A stretch of 59,439 nucleotides of DNA from Oscillospiraceae bacterium (lineage in GTDB: Bacteria > Bacillota > Clostridia > Christensenellales > Aristaeellaceae), in the NCBI GenBank assembly GCA_031270865.1, contig JAISWI010000069.1, positions 1-59,439 of the forward strand, written 5' to 3'. The notes below the pieces were generated by a model. The model was not told where the DNA came from. It was given only the letters and a program-made list of their open reading frames with translations, and ran no database searches. This document shows, piece after piece, positions 16,078 through 24,910 of the stretch. The translations under genes and the position numbers were made by a program. Numbering within the stretch: position 1 is the first letter of the stretch; every line of letters begins with the position of its first letter.

Positions 16078-16086
16078 ATGTATAAT
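16058..16086 (+). promoter_or_regulatory. consensus promoter of the sugar ABC operon
   Basis: TTGACA (16058-16063) and TATAAT (16081-16086) are 17 bases apart. The fit is perfect, and repeats run through it. Confidence 0.85.
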
Positions 16087-16137
16087 TGGTGATAATGGAT
16101 CGTGGCAAAGCTGACAACGTGTTCGGGGGTATTGTGG

Positions 16138-17634
16138 ATGGCGATGGGGCTGGCTGGGAATAAAACGGTTTCGCGCGGACGCGGCGGAGCGTTGGTGATC
16201 GTGTATCGCGCCGTGGTGTGCGCGGCGCTGGCGTTGCTGTTCGCGCCGGGCGTGAACCCGATACGGTTCAGCGGGCTGATCAGCGGGAATGTCTCGCTGT
16301 TCACGTGCGTCGTCTCGCGCGGCGCGGTCCTCACGCCGTTCACTCGCGCGTTGATGAGGGGCTGGATCGACGCGGGACTGTTGAACCTTGTCTATTTTTG
16401 CGGGTTCGCGATGGCGTTGGCCGTCGCCGCGATGGCGGTCGGCGGGTGCGTGTCGCTGGGGAACAGGCCGTTGAGACGGCTGGGGTGCCGGGCGTCGCTG
16501 GCAGGTTCGGCGGTCGGGCTGTTTGTGTCGCTGGCGCTTAGGATCGTCGCGGGCAGGTTTGCCGCGCTGGAAGAATCCTCGCGCGTCGACCCGCTGGTTC
16601 CCGTAGGGATGCTGGTGTTTACCGCGGTGTTCGCGATTGCCGCCGCAATGTCGGCGGCCGCGCTGCTCAGCCAAGACGTCCGCCGTCCGCGCGGATCCGT
16701 CCAGGCGGAGGCCGCCGAGCCGCCCGCCATGCCCGCCAAGTATTCGCTGTTCCTGATGGCGCTGCCCTTCGTCGCGCTGATAGTTGTGTTTTCATACATG
16801 CCCCTGCTGGGCTGGCGGTACGCGTTTTACGACTATAAGCCGGGGTACGCTCTGACGGCGGATAGGTTCGTCGGGCTTAAGTGGTTCGCCTACCTGTTCC
16901 AGAACGCCGCGACAAAGGCGGATATAGCCCGCGTGATGCGCAACACCCTCGCCATGAGCGGCATAGGCATCGCCACGTCATGGCTGCCGATGGCCTTCGC
17001 GGTGTTCCTTACCGAGATGAACTCAGCCGCGCCGCGCAAGCTGGTCCAGGGCATAACCACTATCCCCAATTTCATCAGCTGGGTGCTGGTCTACGCGGTA
17101 GCGTTCGCGCTGTTCTCGACCGAGGGGTTTGTCAACTCGACGCTGATGTCGCTGGGGCTAATAGCCCAGGGCGGCAACGCCCTGATGAGCGGAGCGAACA
17201 TTTGGCTTAAGATGTGGCTGTGGGGCGTGTGGAAGGGGCTGGGCTGGAGCGCGATCATATACGTCGCGTCGATATCGGGGATAGACCAGCAGCTGTATGA
17301 GGCCGCGTCGATAGACGGCGCGACGCGCTTTGGCAAGATGCGCCACATCACCGCGCCGGGACTTACCCCGACATACTTCGTCCTGCTGCTGCTGTCCATC
17401 GCCAACATGCTCTCCAACGGCATGGACCAATACCTCGTCTTCCGCAACCAGATGAACAAGCAGACCATAGAGGTCCTGGACCTGTACGTATACACGCTGG
17501 GACTGGCCTCCGGCGGGAACTCTAACATATCGCTGGCTACGGTGGTGGGGATGTTCAAGTCGCTGGTCAGCGTAACGCTGCTGTTTGTCGCGAACCGGGC
17601 GTCGTTCCTGATTCGCGGGGAGAGTATAATATGA
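16138..17634 (+). CDS. LplB-type sugar ABC permease with an extra N-terminal membrane domain
   Basis: The 499-residue product has two parts. The C-terminal 300 residues (from about PAKYSLFLMALPFV) are a standard LplB/YteP permease with the EAA loop (EAASIDGATRFGKMRHI). The N-terminal 200 residues contain about four more hydrophobic helices (VCAALALLFAPGVNP, LVYFCGFAMALAVAAM, SLAGSAVGLFVSL, GMLVFTAVFAIAAAM) not usual in this family. ATG 16138 is preferred because GGGGGT lies 8-13 bases upstream and the promoter is too close to GTG 16102. It is coupled to the second permease by a 4-base overlap. Confidence 0.9.
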   Translation: MAMGLAGNKTVSRGRGGALVIVYRAVVCAALALLFAPGVNPIRFSGLISGNVSLFTCVVSRGAVLTPFTRALMRGWIDAGLLNLVYFCGFAMALAVAAMAVGGCVSLGNRPLRRLGCRASLAGSAVGLFVSLALRIVAGRFAALEESSRVDPLVPVGMLVFTAVFAIAAAMSAAALLSQDVRRPRGSVQAEAAEPPAMPAKYSLFLMALPFVALIVVFSYMPLLGWRYAFYDYKPGYALTADRFVGLKWFAYLFQNAATKADIARVMRNTLAMSGIGIATSWLPMAFAVFLTEMNSAAPRKLVQGITTIPNFISWVLVYAVAFALFSTEGFVNSTLMSLGLIAQGGNALMSGANIWLKMWLWGVWKGLGWSAIIYVASISGIDQQLYEAASIDGATRFGKMRHITAPGLTPTYFVLLLLSIANMLSNGMDQYLVFRNQMNKQTIEVLDLYVYTLGLASGGNSNISLATVVGMFKSLVSVTLLFVANRASFLIRGESII

Positions 17635-18548
17635 CAAAACACGCGGGATATAAGCTCACGGGCGGCGACATCGCGTTCCATACGCTGAACTACGCGTTCT
17701 TCACGCTGTTCTCGCTGGCGTGCTTGTTCCCGTTCTATTACCTTTTCATCAATACGATCAGCGATAACGAGCTGGTCCGCATCGGCGCGGTCAGGCTGTG
17801 GCCGCGCGGCGTACACCTGGGCAACTACATAAAGCTGCTCAGCGTCGGAGACATCGGCCAGGCCATACTTGTAACGGTGGGGCGCTCCGCGCTTGGCACG
17901 GGGCTGATGGCGCTGGCCTCGGCGTTCATGGGCTACCTCGTCACCAAGAAGGAGATGTTCGCGCGGCGGATGGTTTACCGCGCGGTCGTCATAACGATGT
18001 ACTTCAACGCGGGACTGATACCGTGGTTCCTGAACATGTCTATGCTGGGGCTGACGGGCAATTTCTGGGGATATGTCATACCCTCGATAGTCGCGCCGTT
18101 CAATATAATCCTCGTCAAGACGTATATCGAGTCGGTGCCCGCCGAGCTGGAAGAGAGCGCGGCGATCGACGGCGCGGGGTATCTCCGCGTATTCGCGCGG
18201 ATCATCTTCCCGCTGTCAAGGCCCGTGCTCGCCACGATCGCGATATTCGGCGCGGTCGGGCACTGGAACAGCTTCACCGACTCCATCATACTCATGTCCA
18301 GCCAGCCCAGGCTCTACACGCTCCAGCACAGGCTTTACATCTACCTGACCTCCACATCCAATCTGGGCGCGCTGATGAGCGCGGGCAGCGGCGGCGCGGT
18401 GACGGAGGCCGCCATCGCCTCGACGCTCAACATGCGCACGATGCAGCTTACCGTCGCGATGGTGACAATACTGCCGATACTGATGGTTTACCCGTTTATG
18501 CAGCGGTATTTCGAGAAAGGGATCATGATCGGCGCGGTTAAAGGGTGA
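17631..18548 (+). CDS. LplC/YtcP-type sugar ABC permease
   Basis: The 305-residue permease has six helices and the cytoplasmic EAA loop (EESAAIDGAGYLRVFARIIFP, about residues 180-200). It begins with the usual GGDIAFHTLNY segment. With the upstream permease it forms the heterodimeric channel for a carbohydrate, probably an oligosaccharide. No ATPase is encoded here; such importers usually share MsmK/UgpC elsewhere. It overlaps the first permease by 4 bases. Confidence 0.93.
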   Translation: MTKHAGYKLTGGDIAFHTLNYAFFTLFSLACLFPFYYLFINTISDNELVRIGAVRLWPRGVHLGNYIKLLSVGDIGQAILVTVGRSALGTGLMALASAFMGYLVTKKEMFARRMVYRAVVITMYFNAGLIPWFLNMSMLGLTGNFWGYVIPSIVAPFNIILVKTYIESVPAELEESAAIDGAGYLRVFARIIFPLSRPVLATIAIFGAVGHWNSFTDSIILMSSQPRLYTLQHRLYIYLTSTSNLGALMSAGSGGAVTEAAIASTLNMRTMQLTVAMVTILPILMVYPFMQRYFEKGIMIGAVKG

Positions 18549-18594
18549 TATGCCGGTTAAGCGGCGTACCCTTTACATAAAAGGAGGTAACCAC

Positions 18595-20289
18595 ATGGAA
18601 ACATCAAGGAAACGGACCGCGCTCGCGCTGGCGGCCGCGCTGCTGCTGGCGATGGCTGGCGGGGCGACGGCTGGCGGCATCCCGGAGGATGTAATCCCGA
18701 AGGAGACAGTCACGCTGCAGGTCTACTCGCAGCTGGCCAACTACGCGGGCGAGCAGGTCGGCTGGTTCGGCAAGGTCATGCTGGACAAGTTCAACGTCAA
18801 GCTGAACATCATCAACGAGGCCGACGGCACGTTCTCAACGCGCATGGCCGCGCGGGACCTGGGCGACATCATCCTCTTTGGCAACGACGGCGACGAATAC
18901 CTGCAGGCGGTCGGCGCGGGATTGCTGTTCGACTGGGAGGATGAGGGCATACTGGCCGGCTACGGCCCGTATATCGCCGAAAACATGGGCAAGGCGCTCG
19001 AAAAGAACCGCGCCCTGTCCGGCGGGACGCTGTACGGGTTCGGCCACAACGTCGGCACGTCCGTCACCGACCACGAGTCGTACTTCTACTATCCCGACCT
19101 GCGCTGGGACCTGTACAAGGCGGTCGGGTATCCCGAAATCAAGACGCTGGAGGACTACATACCCGTCCTCAAGGCGATGCGGGAGATCGAGCCGACCTCC
19201 GACACCGGCGGCAAGACGTACGGCATGTCGATATTCCCGGACTGGGACGGCGACATGGTGATGTTCGTCAAGGCGACCGGCGCGTTATATGGTTATGATG
19301 AGTTCGGTATCGGCCTGTACGACGTGAACGCCCAGACATACCAGGGCGCGTTAGAGCCTGGCGGGATGTACCTGCGCTCGCTGGCGTTCTATAACAAGCT
19401 GTACCGGGAAGGCCTGCTCAACCCGGACTCGATGACCCAGACCTTCAACGACGTGAGCGAGGATTACCAGACCGGCGCCGCGTTCCTCAACCTGTTCAGC
19501 TGGATGGGCAGCGGGCTGTATAACTCGCGGGAACACCTGGCCGCCGGAAAGATGATGTACGCCAAGACCGCTGACGACGCCGTCAACCTAACATACGGCC
19601 TGAACGTCAACGGCGGCAACCGGATATGGGCTATCGGAGCGAAGACGTTCTATCCGGAACTGTGCATGGCCATAATCAACTGGCTGTCCACCCCGGAAGG
19701 CGTGATGACATACAACTACGGGCCCAAGGACGTGACATGGTCCTACGGCGAGGACAGCCTGCCATACTTCACGGAATTGGGGTTGAAGACCAGCGCGGAC
19801 AACACCACGCCGATGCCCGAGCCGTACTCCGGCACATACGACGACGGGTCGTTCAAGATGAACAACACGACCTGGTCGGTGGACGCCAGCAACCCGGAGA
19901 CCCCGGGCGAGACATACAACAAGACGTTCTGGGCATCCACGCTGACCGCCGAGCCTTCCGACATTATGAAGGACTGGCAGGAGACGACCGGAGCGAAGAT
20001 CGCCGACGACTACCTGGAGGACAACGGGCACCTCTCGATCGCGATCGGCACGAATTTCTCGTTCGCGCCGCGCTCGGACGAGCTAAACACCACATGGACG
20101 CAGGTCATAACGGCGGTCAAGGACGGATCGTGGAAAGCGATCTACGCCGTCGACGACGCGGAGTTCGACTCCATAGTGGCGGAGATGACCGCGCAAGCGA
20201 AGGCGTACGGCTACGACGAATGCGTGGAGTTCACGCTGAAACAGGCGGAGCTTCGCAAAGCGGCCGAGGACGCGGCGAAGGCGGAATAG
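18595..20289 (+). CDS. extracellular sugar-binding protein of the ABC importer
   Basis: The 564-residue family 1-type solute-binding protein starts with a signal peptide (METSRKRTALALAAALLLAM). The start is set by a strong AAGGAGG site 4-8 bases upstream of ATG 18595. The mature part is of the LipO/YtcQ type that partners LplB/LplC permeases. The expected lipobox cysteine is missing: the region reads MAGGATAGG. The protein therefore may be released or held by an uncleaved signal. Ligand unknown. Confidence 0.9.
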   Translation: METSRKRTALALAAALLLAMAGGATAGGIPEDVIPKETVTLQVYSQLANYAGEQVGWFGKVMLDKFNVKLNIINEADGTFSTRMAARDLGDIILFGNDGDEYLQAVGAGLLFDWEDEGILAGYGPYIAENMGKALEKNRALSGGTLYGFGHNVGTSVTDHESYFYYPDLRWDLYKAVGYPEIKTLEDYIPVLKAMREIEPTSDTGGKTYGMSIFPDWDGDMVMFVKATGALYGYDEFGIGLYDVNAQTYQGALEPGGMYLRSLAFYNKLYREGLLNPDSMTQTFNDVSEDYQTGAAFLNLFSWMGSGLYNSREHLAAGKMMYAKTADDAVNLTYGLNVNGGNRIWAIGAKTFYPELCMAIINWLSTPEGVMTYNYGPKDVTWSYGEDSLPYFTELGLKTSADNTTPMPEPYSGTYDDGSFKMNNTTWSVDASNPETPGETYNKTFWASTLTAEPSDIMKDWQETTGAKIADDYLEDNGHLSIAIGTNFSFAPRSDELNTTWTQVITAVKDGSWKAIYAVDDAEFDSIVAEMTAQAKAYGYDECVEFTLKQAELRKAAEDAAKAE

Positions 20290-20313
20290 GCCGCGCCGCG
20301 CGAAACCGCGTGG

Positions 20314-20370
20314 CCAGCCAGCCTGGAACCGCGAACCCGAAGCGTTTCCAGGCTGGCTGGTTATATTTTT
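20314..20370 (+). terminator. terminator of the sugar ABC operon
   Basis: CCAGCCAGCCTGGAA (from 20314) pairs with TTCCAGGCTGGCTGG (to 20360), a 15-bp stem, followed by TTATATTTTT. It also covers the end of the convergent hydrolase gene. Confidence 0.9.
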
Positions 20371-22519
20371 ATCTTATTACCGGCAGGTTGATGAAGCTGG
20401 CATACCTGCCGCCGTGCCAGATGGTGTTGTCGGCGGGTACGCTCGTGGTTTCGTCGAACGGCGGCTCGCCCGTGTTCGGGTTGGGGAAGACCAGCTCCTT
20501 CAGCGAGGATTGGATGTGGACGCGCAGCCGATGCCCCGCGTTGACGCGCCAGCCGTTGCTCTCCATCAGCAGCGTATACCGCTCGATCCTGCCCGGCTCA
20601 AGCAGGTCGATCCTGTCCCAGCCGCCGCGGAACTTGGCGCGGATGAGGTTCTGTGATAGTTGGCGGGCATTGCCCGATTCGTCTACGTCGAGCAGCCGAA
20701 TGAGCCAGTCCGTGTCACGCGCGGACGAGGACGCGTGGAACCGCGCGGATATCTCGCCCGCGATGGTCAGGTTTTCGGGCAGCGGCTCGGATGTATATAC
20801 CAGCATGTCATTCCGAAGCTCATGGCCTTTATAGTTGATAGGCGTACGCCCGTCCAACTCCGACTTGGGCGCGGAGTGGGGAATCTCTGGGTCATAGCGG
20901 TATGTGTCGCCCGCCTCGTCCGCCGGGTTCGACCATGACAACGCGCCCGCGCCGTTGACGGAGTTCGCGCGCACGCCGCCCAGGTATAGCGGGACGGTTT
21001 CGCCCTCGGCTGGATTCCATTCGCCGGATGTATGCCACTGGTTCTCGTTTACGACATAATATGTCGCCCGCGGCTCGCGGTCGACGCCGTTATCGACGCC
21101 TTTCATATAGTGATCATACCATCGCAGGTTGGTAATATCAAAGTTATATACAATGGCGTTGTCGCCCAGCGGCACATCGCCGATATCGCGGAACGTGTTC
21201 GGGTTGTGCGCCCACGGGCCGAGTATCAAGCGGCGGCCTGGCACGTCGTGCCGCGTTAGGTTGCGCCATGTCTCGCTCACGCCCAGCCCGTCGCCGTCGT
21301 ACCAGCCGCTGACGACCAGCATCGGGGCGCGTACTTTATCGAAATGCCGCGTGAGGCTGGAGCGCTGCCACCATTCATCCTCCTCGTCATGCGCCGTCCA
21401 CTTCGCCCACAGGTCGTTGTGGACGCTGCCCAACACCTGGCGGGCGATGTCCTTGATGGGACGCTTAGCCAGTATCGCCGGCCAGTCGACCTCGCCGGAC
21501 ATGTACCTCATGTCGGGACGCTGCCCCGCCGACTGCGCGAGAGCCCAGCACAGCAGCGGCTCGGAGCACAACGCGCCGCCGCGCCGGACCGTGTCGTAAA
21601 ACGGCGAGCCGACGTTCACCTCATTGACGACGCACAGCAGGTTCGGATGGCCGCTGGCCGCGCCCTGCGCCACGGTATGGCCAAGGTACGACGCGCCCCA
21701 GGTTCCAACGCCGCCGTCGGACCAATCCTGCCGGATGATCCAGTCGATCGTGTCGGCCGAGTCGCCGCGTTCCTGGTAAAATGGATCCAACTCGCCTTCG
21801 GAGTCGCCGCGCCCGCGCACATCCTGCGTCACCAGCGCGTAGCCTTTGTTCACATATTTGGATAGTTTGAACTGCATGCGCTCCTTCGTGTAGCAGCTTC
21901 GCACTAATATTGTAGGAAATTTCTGACCGTCCGCGCGTGGGTACGGCAAGAAAACGCGCTGCGCCAGCTTAACCCCGTCGCGCATGGTCGAGGTAGATAT
22001 GCCCATACAATCAACGCCGTACACGGGCCGCGACAGCTTCAACGCGGGATCCTCGTACTGCGCGAGCGGGGTCAGCGGCTCAAAACCCTTCTCGACGGCG
22101 ATCTCCATGCCGTAGCGGTGCGTGTATATGAACGCGACTACGCGCCCGGCGGCGGTGACGATATCGATCGCGGGATCGGCCTTGCGCTGAGCCCAGACCT
22201 GCCCGGACATGGGTTCGCCGCCAACCATCCCGTCTATCAGGACGTGACGGCTGTACACGTCGCCGCAGGGGAGAGTGACCGTTTCTCCTGACCAGTCCGC
22301 GCCGTTATACTCGCCGCGTTTCCCGAAGAGTTTATCGAACGGCAGCCCCAGCCAATCGCCCGAGTGGATTGGTTTCTGCGGCGTGCCCAGGAAGCGGCTC
22401 TTCTGGTCGACATACGCGAACGTCGGCCCGCCTTCCCCGAACACCGCGTAACCCTCGAAAACGCCCGCGCAGTACAGTTCCAGGCGCGACAGCGCCGTTG
22501 ATTCCGTTTGATCCGTCAT
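20369..22519 (-). CDS. CocE/NonD (S15) family hydrolase with N-terminal extension
   Basis: The 716-residue alpha/beta hydrolase has a nucleophile serine in GTWGASYLGH (near 275), an aspartate in SGWYDGDG (near 407) and a histidine in GPWAHNPN (near 436). A C-terminal jelly-roll domain follows, as in X-Pro dipeptidyl peptidases and cocaine esterase. Residues 1-170 precede the core and start LYCAGVFEGYAVFGEGG; this part resembles a small gamma-glutamylcyclotransferase-like beta fold and is unusual. No signal peptide is seen, so it acts in the cytosol on an ester or amide. A ribosome binding site (AAAGGA) precedes the ATG. Confidence 0.88.
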   Translation of the reverse strand: MTDQTESTALSRLELYCAGVFEGYAVFGEGGPTFAYVDQKSRFLGTPQKPIHSGDWLGLPFDKLFGKRGEYNGADWSGETVTLPCGDVYSRHVLIDGMVGGEPMSGQVWAQRKADPAIDIVTAAGRVVAFIYTHRYGMEIAVEKGFEPLTPLAQYEDPALKLSRPVYGVDCMGISTSTMRDGVKLAQRVFLPYPRADGQKFPTILVRSCYTKERMQFKLSKYVNKGYALVTQDVRGRGDSEGELDPFYQERGDSADTIDWIIRQDWSDGGVGTWGASYLGHTVAQGAASGHPNLLCVVNEVNVGSPFYDTVRRGGALCSEPLLCWALAQSAGQRPDMRYMSGEVDWPAILAKRPIKDIARQVLGSVHNDLWAKWTAHDEEDEWWQRSSLTRHFDKVRAPMLVVSGWYDGDGLGVSETWRNLTRHDVPGRRLILGPWAHNPNTFRDIGDVPLGDNAIVYNFDITNLRWYDHYMKGVDNGVDREPRATYYVVNENQWHTSGEWNPAEGETVPLYLGGVRANSVNGAGALSWSNPADEAGDTYRYDPEIPHSAPKSELDGRTPINYKGHELRNDMLVYTSEPLPENLTIAGEISARFHASSSARDTDWLIRLLDVDESGNARQLSQNLIRAKFRGGWDRIDLLEPGRIERYTLLMESNGWRVNAGHRLRVHIQSSLKELVFPNPNTGEPPFDETTSVPADNTIWHGGRYASFINLPVIR

Positions 22520-22571
22520 GAATGAATCCTTTCCGCGCCCAAACTGGTTAACTTATACTACATAATTAAAA

Positions 22572-22604
22572 CAGGGGAGTTGCCGCCGCAACGGCAAAGT
22601 CCCC
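22572..22604 (-). terminator. terminator after ybaK
   Basis: On the minus strand a GGGGACTTTGCCG/CGGCAACTCCCC stem is followed by TGTTTT. It ends the operon coming from the enolase-superfamily gene and ybaK. Confidence 0.7.
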
Positions 22605-22606
22605 CA

Positions 22607-23080
22607 TCAAAACAAATCCCAAAACCCCGCGCCGGTCTCCTTCGCCAGGTCCTCGGGCGAGACCTCCACCTGCAGCCCGACTCGCCCGCCGCTTACGTAT
22701 ATCGTATCATACAGCAGCGCGGTCTCGTCGATGAACGTCGGCAGCGCCTTCCTCATCCCTATCGGCGAGCATCCGCCATGTACGTAACCCGTGCGCGGCT
22801 CCAACTCCCGCGCCTTGATCATCGCGACATACTTCTCGCCGGCGGCGGACGCGGCCTTCTTAAGGTCTAGCTCGGCGCCGCACGGTATGACGAATACGTA
22901 AAGACCGACGCCCTTGCCCTGCGTGACCAGCGTCTTGAACACGCGCTCCGCTTCAAGGCCTAGTTTCCGCGCGACCGCCGCGCCTGATATCTCCCCGTCG
23001 GACACATCGTACTCGCGCGGCGTAAACGCCACGCCCGCCGACTCCAGCAGCCGCAGAGCGTTGGTTTTCGTTACCGCCAT
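22607..23080 (-). CDS. ybaK: Cys-tRNA(Pro) deacylase YbaK/EbsC
   Basis: The 157-residue single-domain editing protein hydrolyses cysteine mischarged on tRNA-Pro. It has the N-terminal TKTNALRLLE segment, the conserved Lys in FKTLVT (residue about 49) and the GGCSPIGMRK motif (near 112). It lies 46 bases after the RraA-like gene on the same strand and is probably only a transcriptional passenger of the sugar-acid operon. Confidence 0.95.
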   Translation of the reverse strand: MAVTKTNALRLLESAGVAFTPREYDVSDGEISGAAVARKLGLEAERVFKTLVTQGKGVGLYVFVIPCGAELDLKKAASAAGEKYVAMIKARELEPRTGYVHGGCSPIGMRKALPTFIDETALLYDTIYVSGGRVGLQVEVSPEDLAKETGAGFWDLF

Positions 23081-23126
23081 ACCGTTATCACCATACCGTA
23101 AAAACCCCGCCGGTTGCTGCCAGCCG

Positions 23127-24020
23127 TTACTTCTTCGGCTCGATTTTAGAAGCGGCCTCCAGCTCTTCCTCCCATGTCAGGTGCTGGTACGGCTCGCCCT
23201 CTATCGCGTCCTGTATCCATTGGACGAAGTCGTCCATCATCAGGCGCGTCCACCCGGTATCTACCTGCGCTGTCGAGTACACGCCTTCGCGAAGCCTCGT
23301 GAACCCGAAAATGTCGCGCACGTGCGCCTTCTCCGCCTTAACCACGGCCTCCTCCGCCAGCTGCGGCGGTATGAACAACACGCCCGACTGCGTGGCGAAC
23401 ACCACGTCGCCCGGCATGCATGTCGCGCCGCCGATCCGGCAGGGCGTATTCATCCCGGTGATGACGTATTCCGCTATGGGGGTTGGGTCCTCGCCACGGT
23501 GCATGACCTGCAGCCCCTTGATCTTGACGATCTGCTCCATGTCGCGAATGCCGCCCCACAGCACCGCGCCGCCGCGCTTGGTCCGGGTGGATATCGCGGT
23601 TGAGAGGTTCCCGCCCACGAACGTCCCGTCGCGGACCTTGTCGTAGAAATCCACCACAACAACGTCATCCTCGACGAGCGAGTCTATCACCCATTGGTTG
23701 AATGTCCCGCGCCGCCCTTCCGCCTCAATGCCCTGCTTCGTCGTCAGCGCGTGCAGGTCTGGCCGCGTGGGGACTAGCGTCGCGGTGACCGCCCGCCCAA
23801 CCAAGCGGTAATTCGGGTCGGGGTTCGTGCGCATGAAGTCGCCCTGGAACTGGTACTTATATCCCTTGCTATAAATTGTTCCCCACGCTTCCTCAAGCGT
23901 AAGCCGCCTTAGCCGCTCCAGCAGGGACTGGCTAACCATGGGCCGCCCGTCCGACAGGCGCTCGCCCGTCCACTCCGGGGTCAGGAACTCCGTCTGGTCC
24001 TTATTGTTAAAGTATGACAT
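23127..24020 (-). CDS. RraA-family protein, likely aldolase/decarboxylase
   Basis: The 297-residue protein of the RraA/demethylmenaquinone-methyltransferase-like fold contains the LWGGIRDM motif (active-site Arg and Asp) and the downstream PGDVVFATQSGV segment. Relatives act as 4-hydroxy-4-methyl-2-oxoglutarate or 4-hydroxy-2-oxo acid aldolases. Length exceeds the 160-230 residues of simple RraA because of an N-terminal helical part. ATG 24020 has a GGGGGA site. In this operon it could cleave the 2-keto-3-deoxy acid made by the dehydratase; this is inference. Confidence 0.82.
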   Translation of the reverse strand: MSYFNNKDQTEFLTPEWTGERLSDGRPMVSQSLLERLRRLTLEEAWGTIYSKGYKYQFQGDFMRTNPDPNYRLVGRAVTATLVPTRPDLHALTTKQGIEAEGRRGTFNQWVIDSLVEDDVVVVDFYDKVRDGTFVGGNLSTAISTRTKRGGAVLWGGIRDMEQIVKIKGLQVMHRGEDPTPIAEYVITGMNTPCRIGGATCMPGDVVFATQSGVLFIPPQLAEEAVVKAEKAHVRDIFGFTRLREGVYSTAQVDTGWTRLMMDDFVQWIQDAIEGEPYQHLTWEEELEAASKIEPKK

Positions 24021-24040
24021 AATTCCCCCAACTATCATAT

Positions 24041-24910
24041 TTATAGAAGCATCGACCCGCCGTCCACCCTGATTGTCGTGCCCGTGATGTGCCCGGCCGC
24101 GCGGCTGGCCAGGAAGCACGCGGCCTCGCCAGTATCCATCGGCACGCCCACGCGTCCCAGCGGGTACAGCGTCATGGGGCGGATCGGCTTGCGCCGCAGC
24201 ACGGAGAATGACTTCGGGTCACCCGTCTTGCCCTCGATGACCACCGCGCCGGGCGCGATGATGTTCACCGTGACGCCGTCGCGGGCGAACGCTATCGCGG
24301 CCTCGCGGCAGAGCATCAGCATCGCGCCCTTGGACGAGGCATAAGCCGCGTCGAAGTTGGTCGGCCTCTTGCCGTGCACGGACGATACCATGATGAACCG
24401 TCCCGCTCCGGAGGCCGTAAGGTGTGGACGCGCCCGCTTCATCAACAGGAACGGGGCGCGGGTGTTGACCGCCAGCGTGCGCTCGAAGGACTCGCGCGTG
24501 GTCTCCAGCATCGACCGGTTGGTCTGGATCGCCGCGTTGGATACCACGACGTCCAGCCCGCCCAACAGCCTGACCGTCTCGTCCACTAGATGGTCGCACC
24601 CGTCAGGATCGCCTATATCCGATGGGATTAATTCCGCTTCGGTATGTCTGCGCAGCAAGTCCAGCGTGTCCCTGGCCATGTCCGGGTTGGAGTTGCATCC
24701 GATAGCGACGCGGGCGCCCCGAAGCGCGAACGCCAGCGCGATGCCCTTGCCTACGCCCTTGCCGCCCCCGGTCACCAGTACGCGCATACCATCGAACGGC
24801 TTGTCGGCGTACGCGTCAAGCTGAACCATCCCGCCCGCGAGGTCGAGGGCGCTGGTGTACTCCTTCGGGATGTTCGTGAAGGGCATAGCGTTGTTTTTGT
24901 CAGCGGCCAT
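24041..24910 (-). CDS. SDR family oxidoreductase (catalytically complete)
   Basis: The 289-residue Rossmann dehydrogenase has a TGGGKGVGKG nucleotide loop, a NAAIQ motif, a serine in MVSSVHG and the YASSK catalytic pair. The end reads HITGTTIRVDGGSM, typical of 3-oxoacyl reductase-like polyol dehydrogenases. ATG 24910 follows GAGGCGGGG and overlaps the upstream SDR gene by 11 bases. It probably oxidises a sugar or sugar acid, with the dehydratase upstream and the RraA-like protein downstream. Confidence 0.92.
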   Translation of the reverse strand: MAADKNNAMPFTNIPKEYTSALDLAGGMVQLDAYADKPFDGMRVLVTGGGKGVGKGIALAFALRGARVAIGCNSNPDMARDTLDLLRRHTEAELIPSDIGDPDGCDHLVDETVRLLGGLDVVVSNAAIQTNRSMLETTRESFERTLAVNTRAPFLLMKRARPHLTASGAGRFIMVSSVHGKRPTNFDAAYASSKGAMLMLCREAAIAFARDGVTVNIIAPGAVVIEGKTGDPKSFSVLRRKPIRPMTLYPLGRVGVPMDTGEAACFLASRAAGHITGTTIRVDGGSMLL

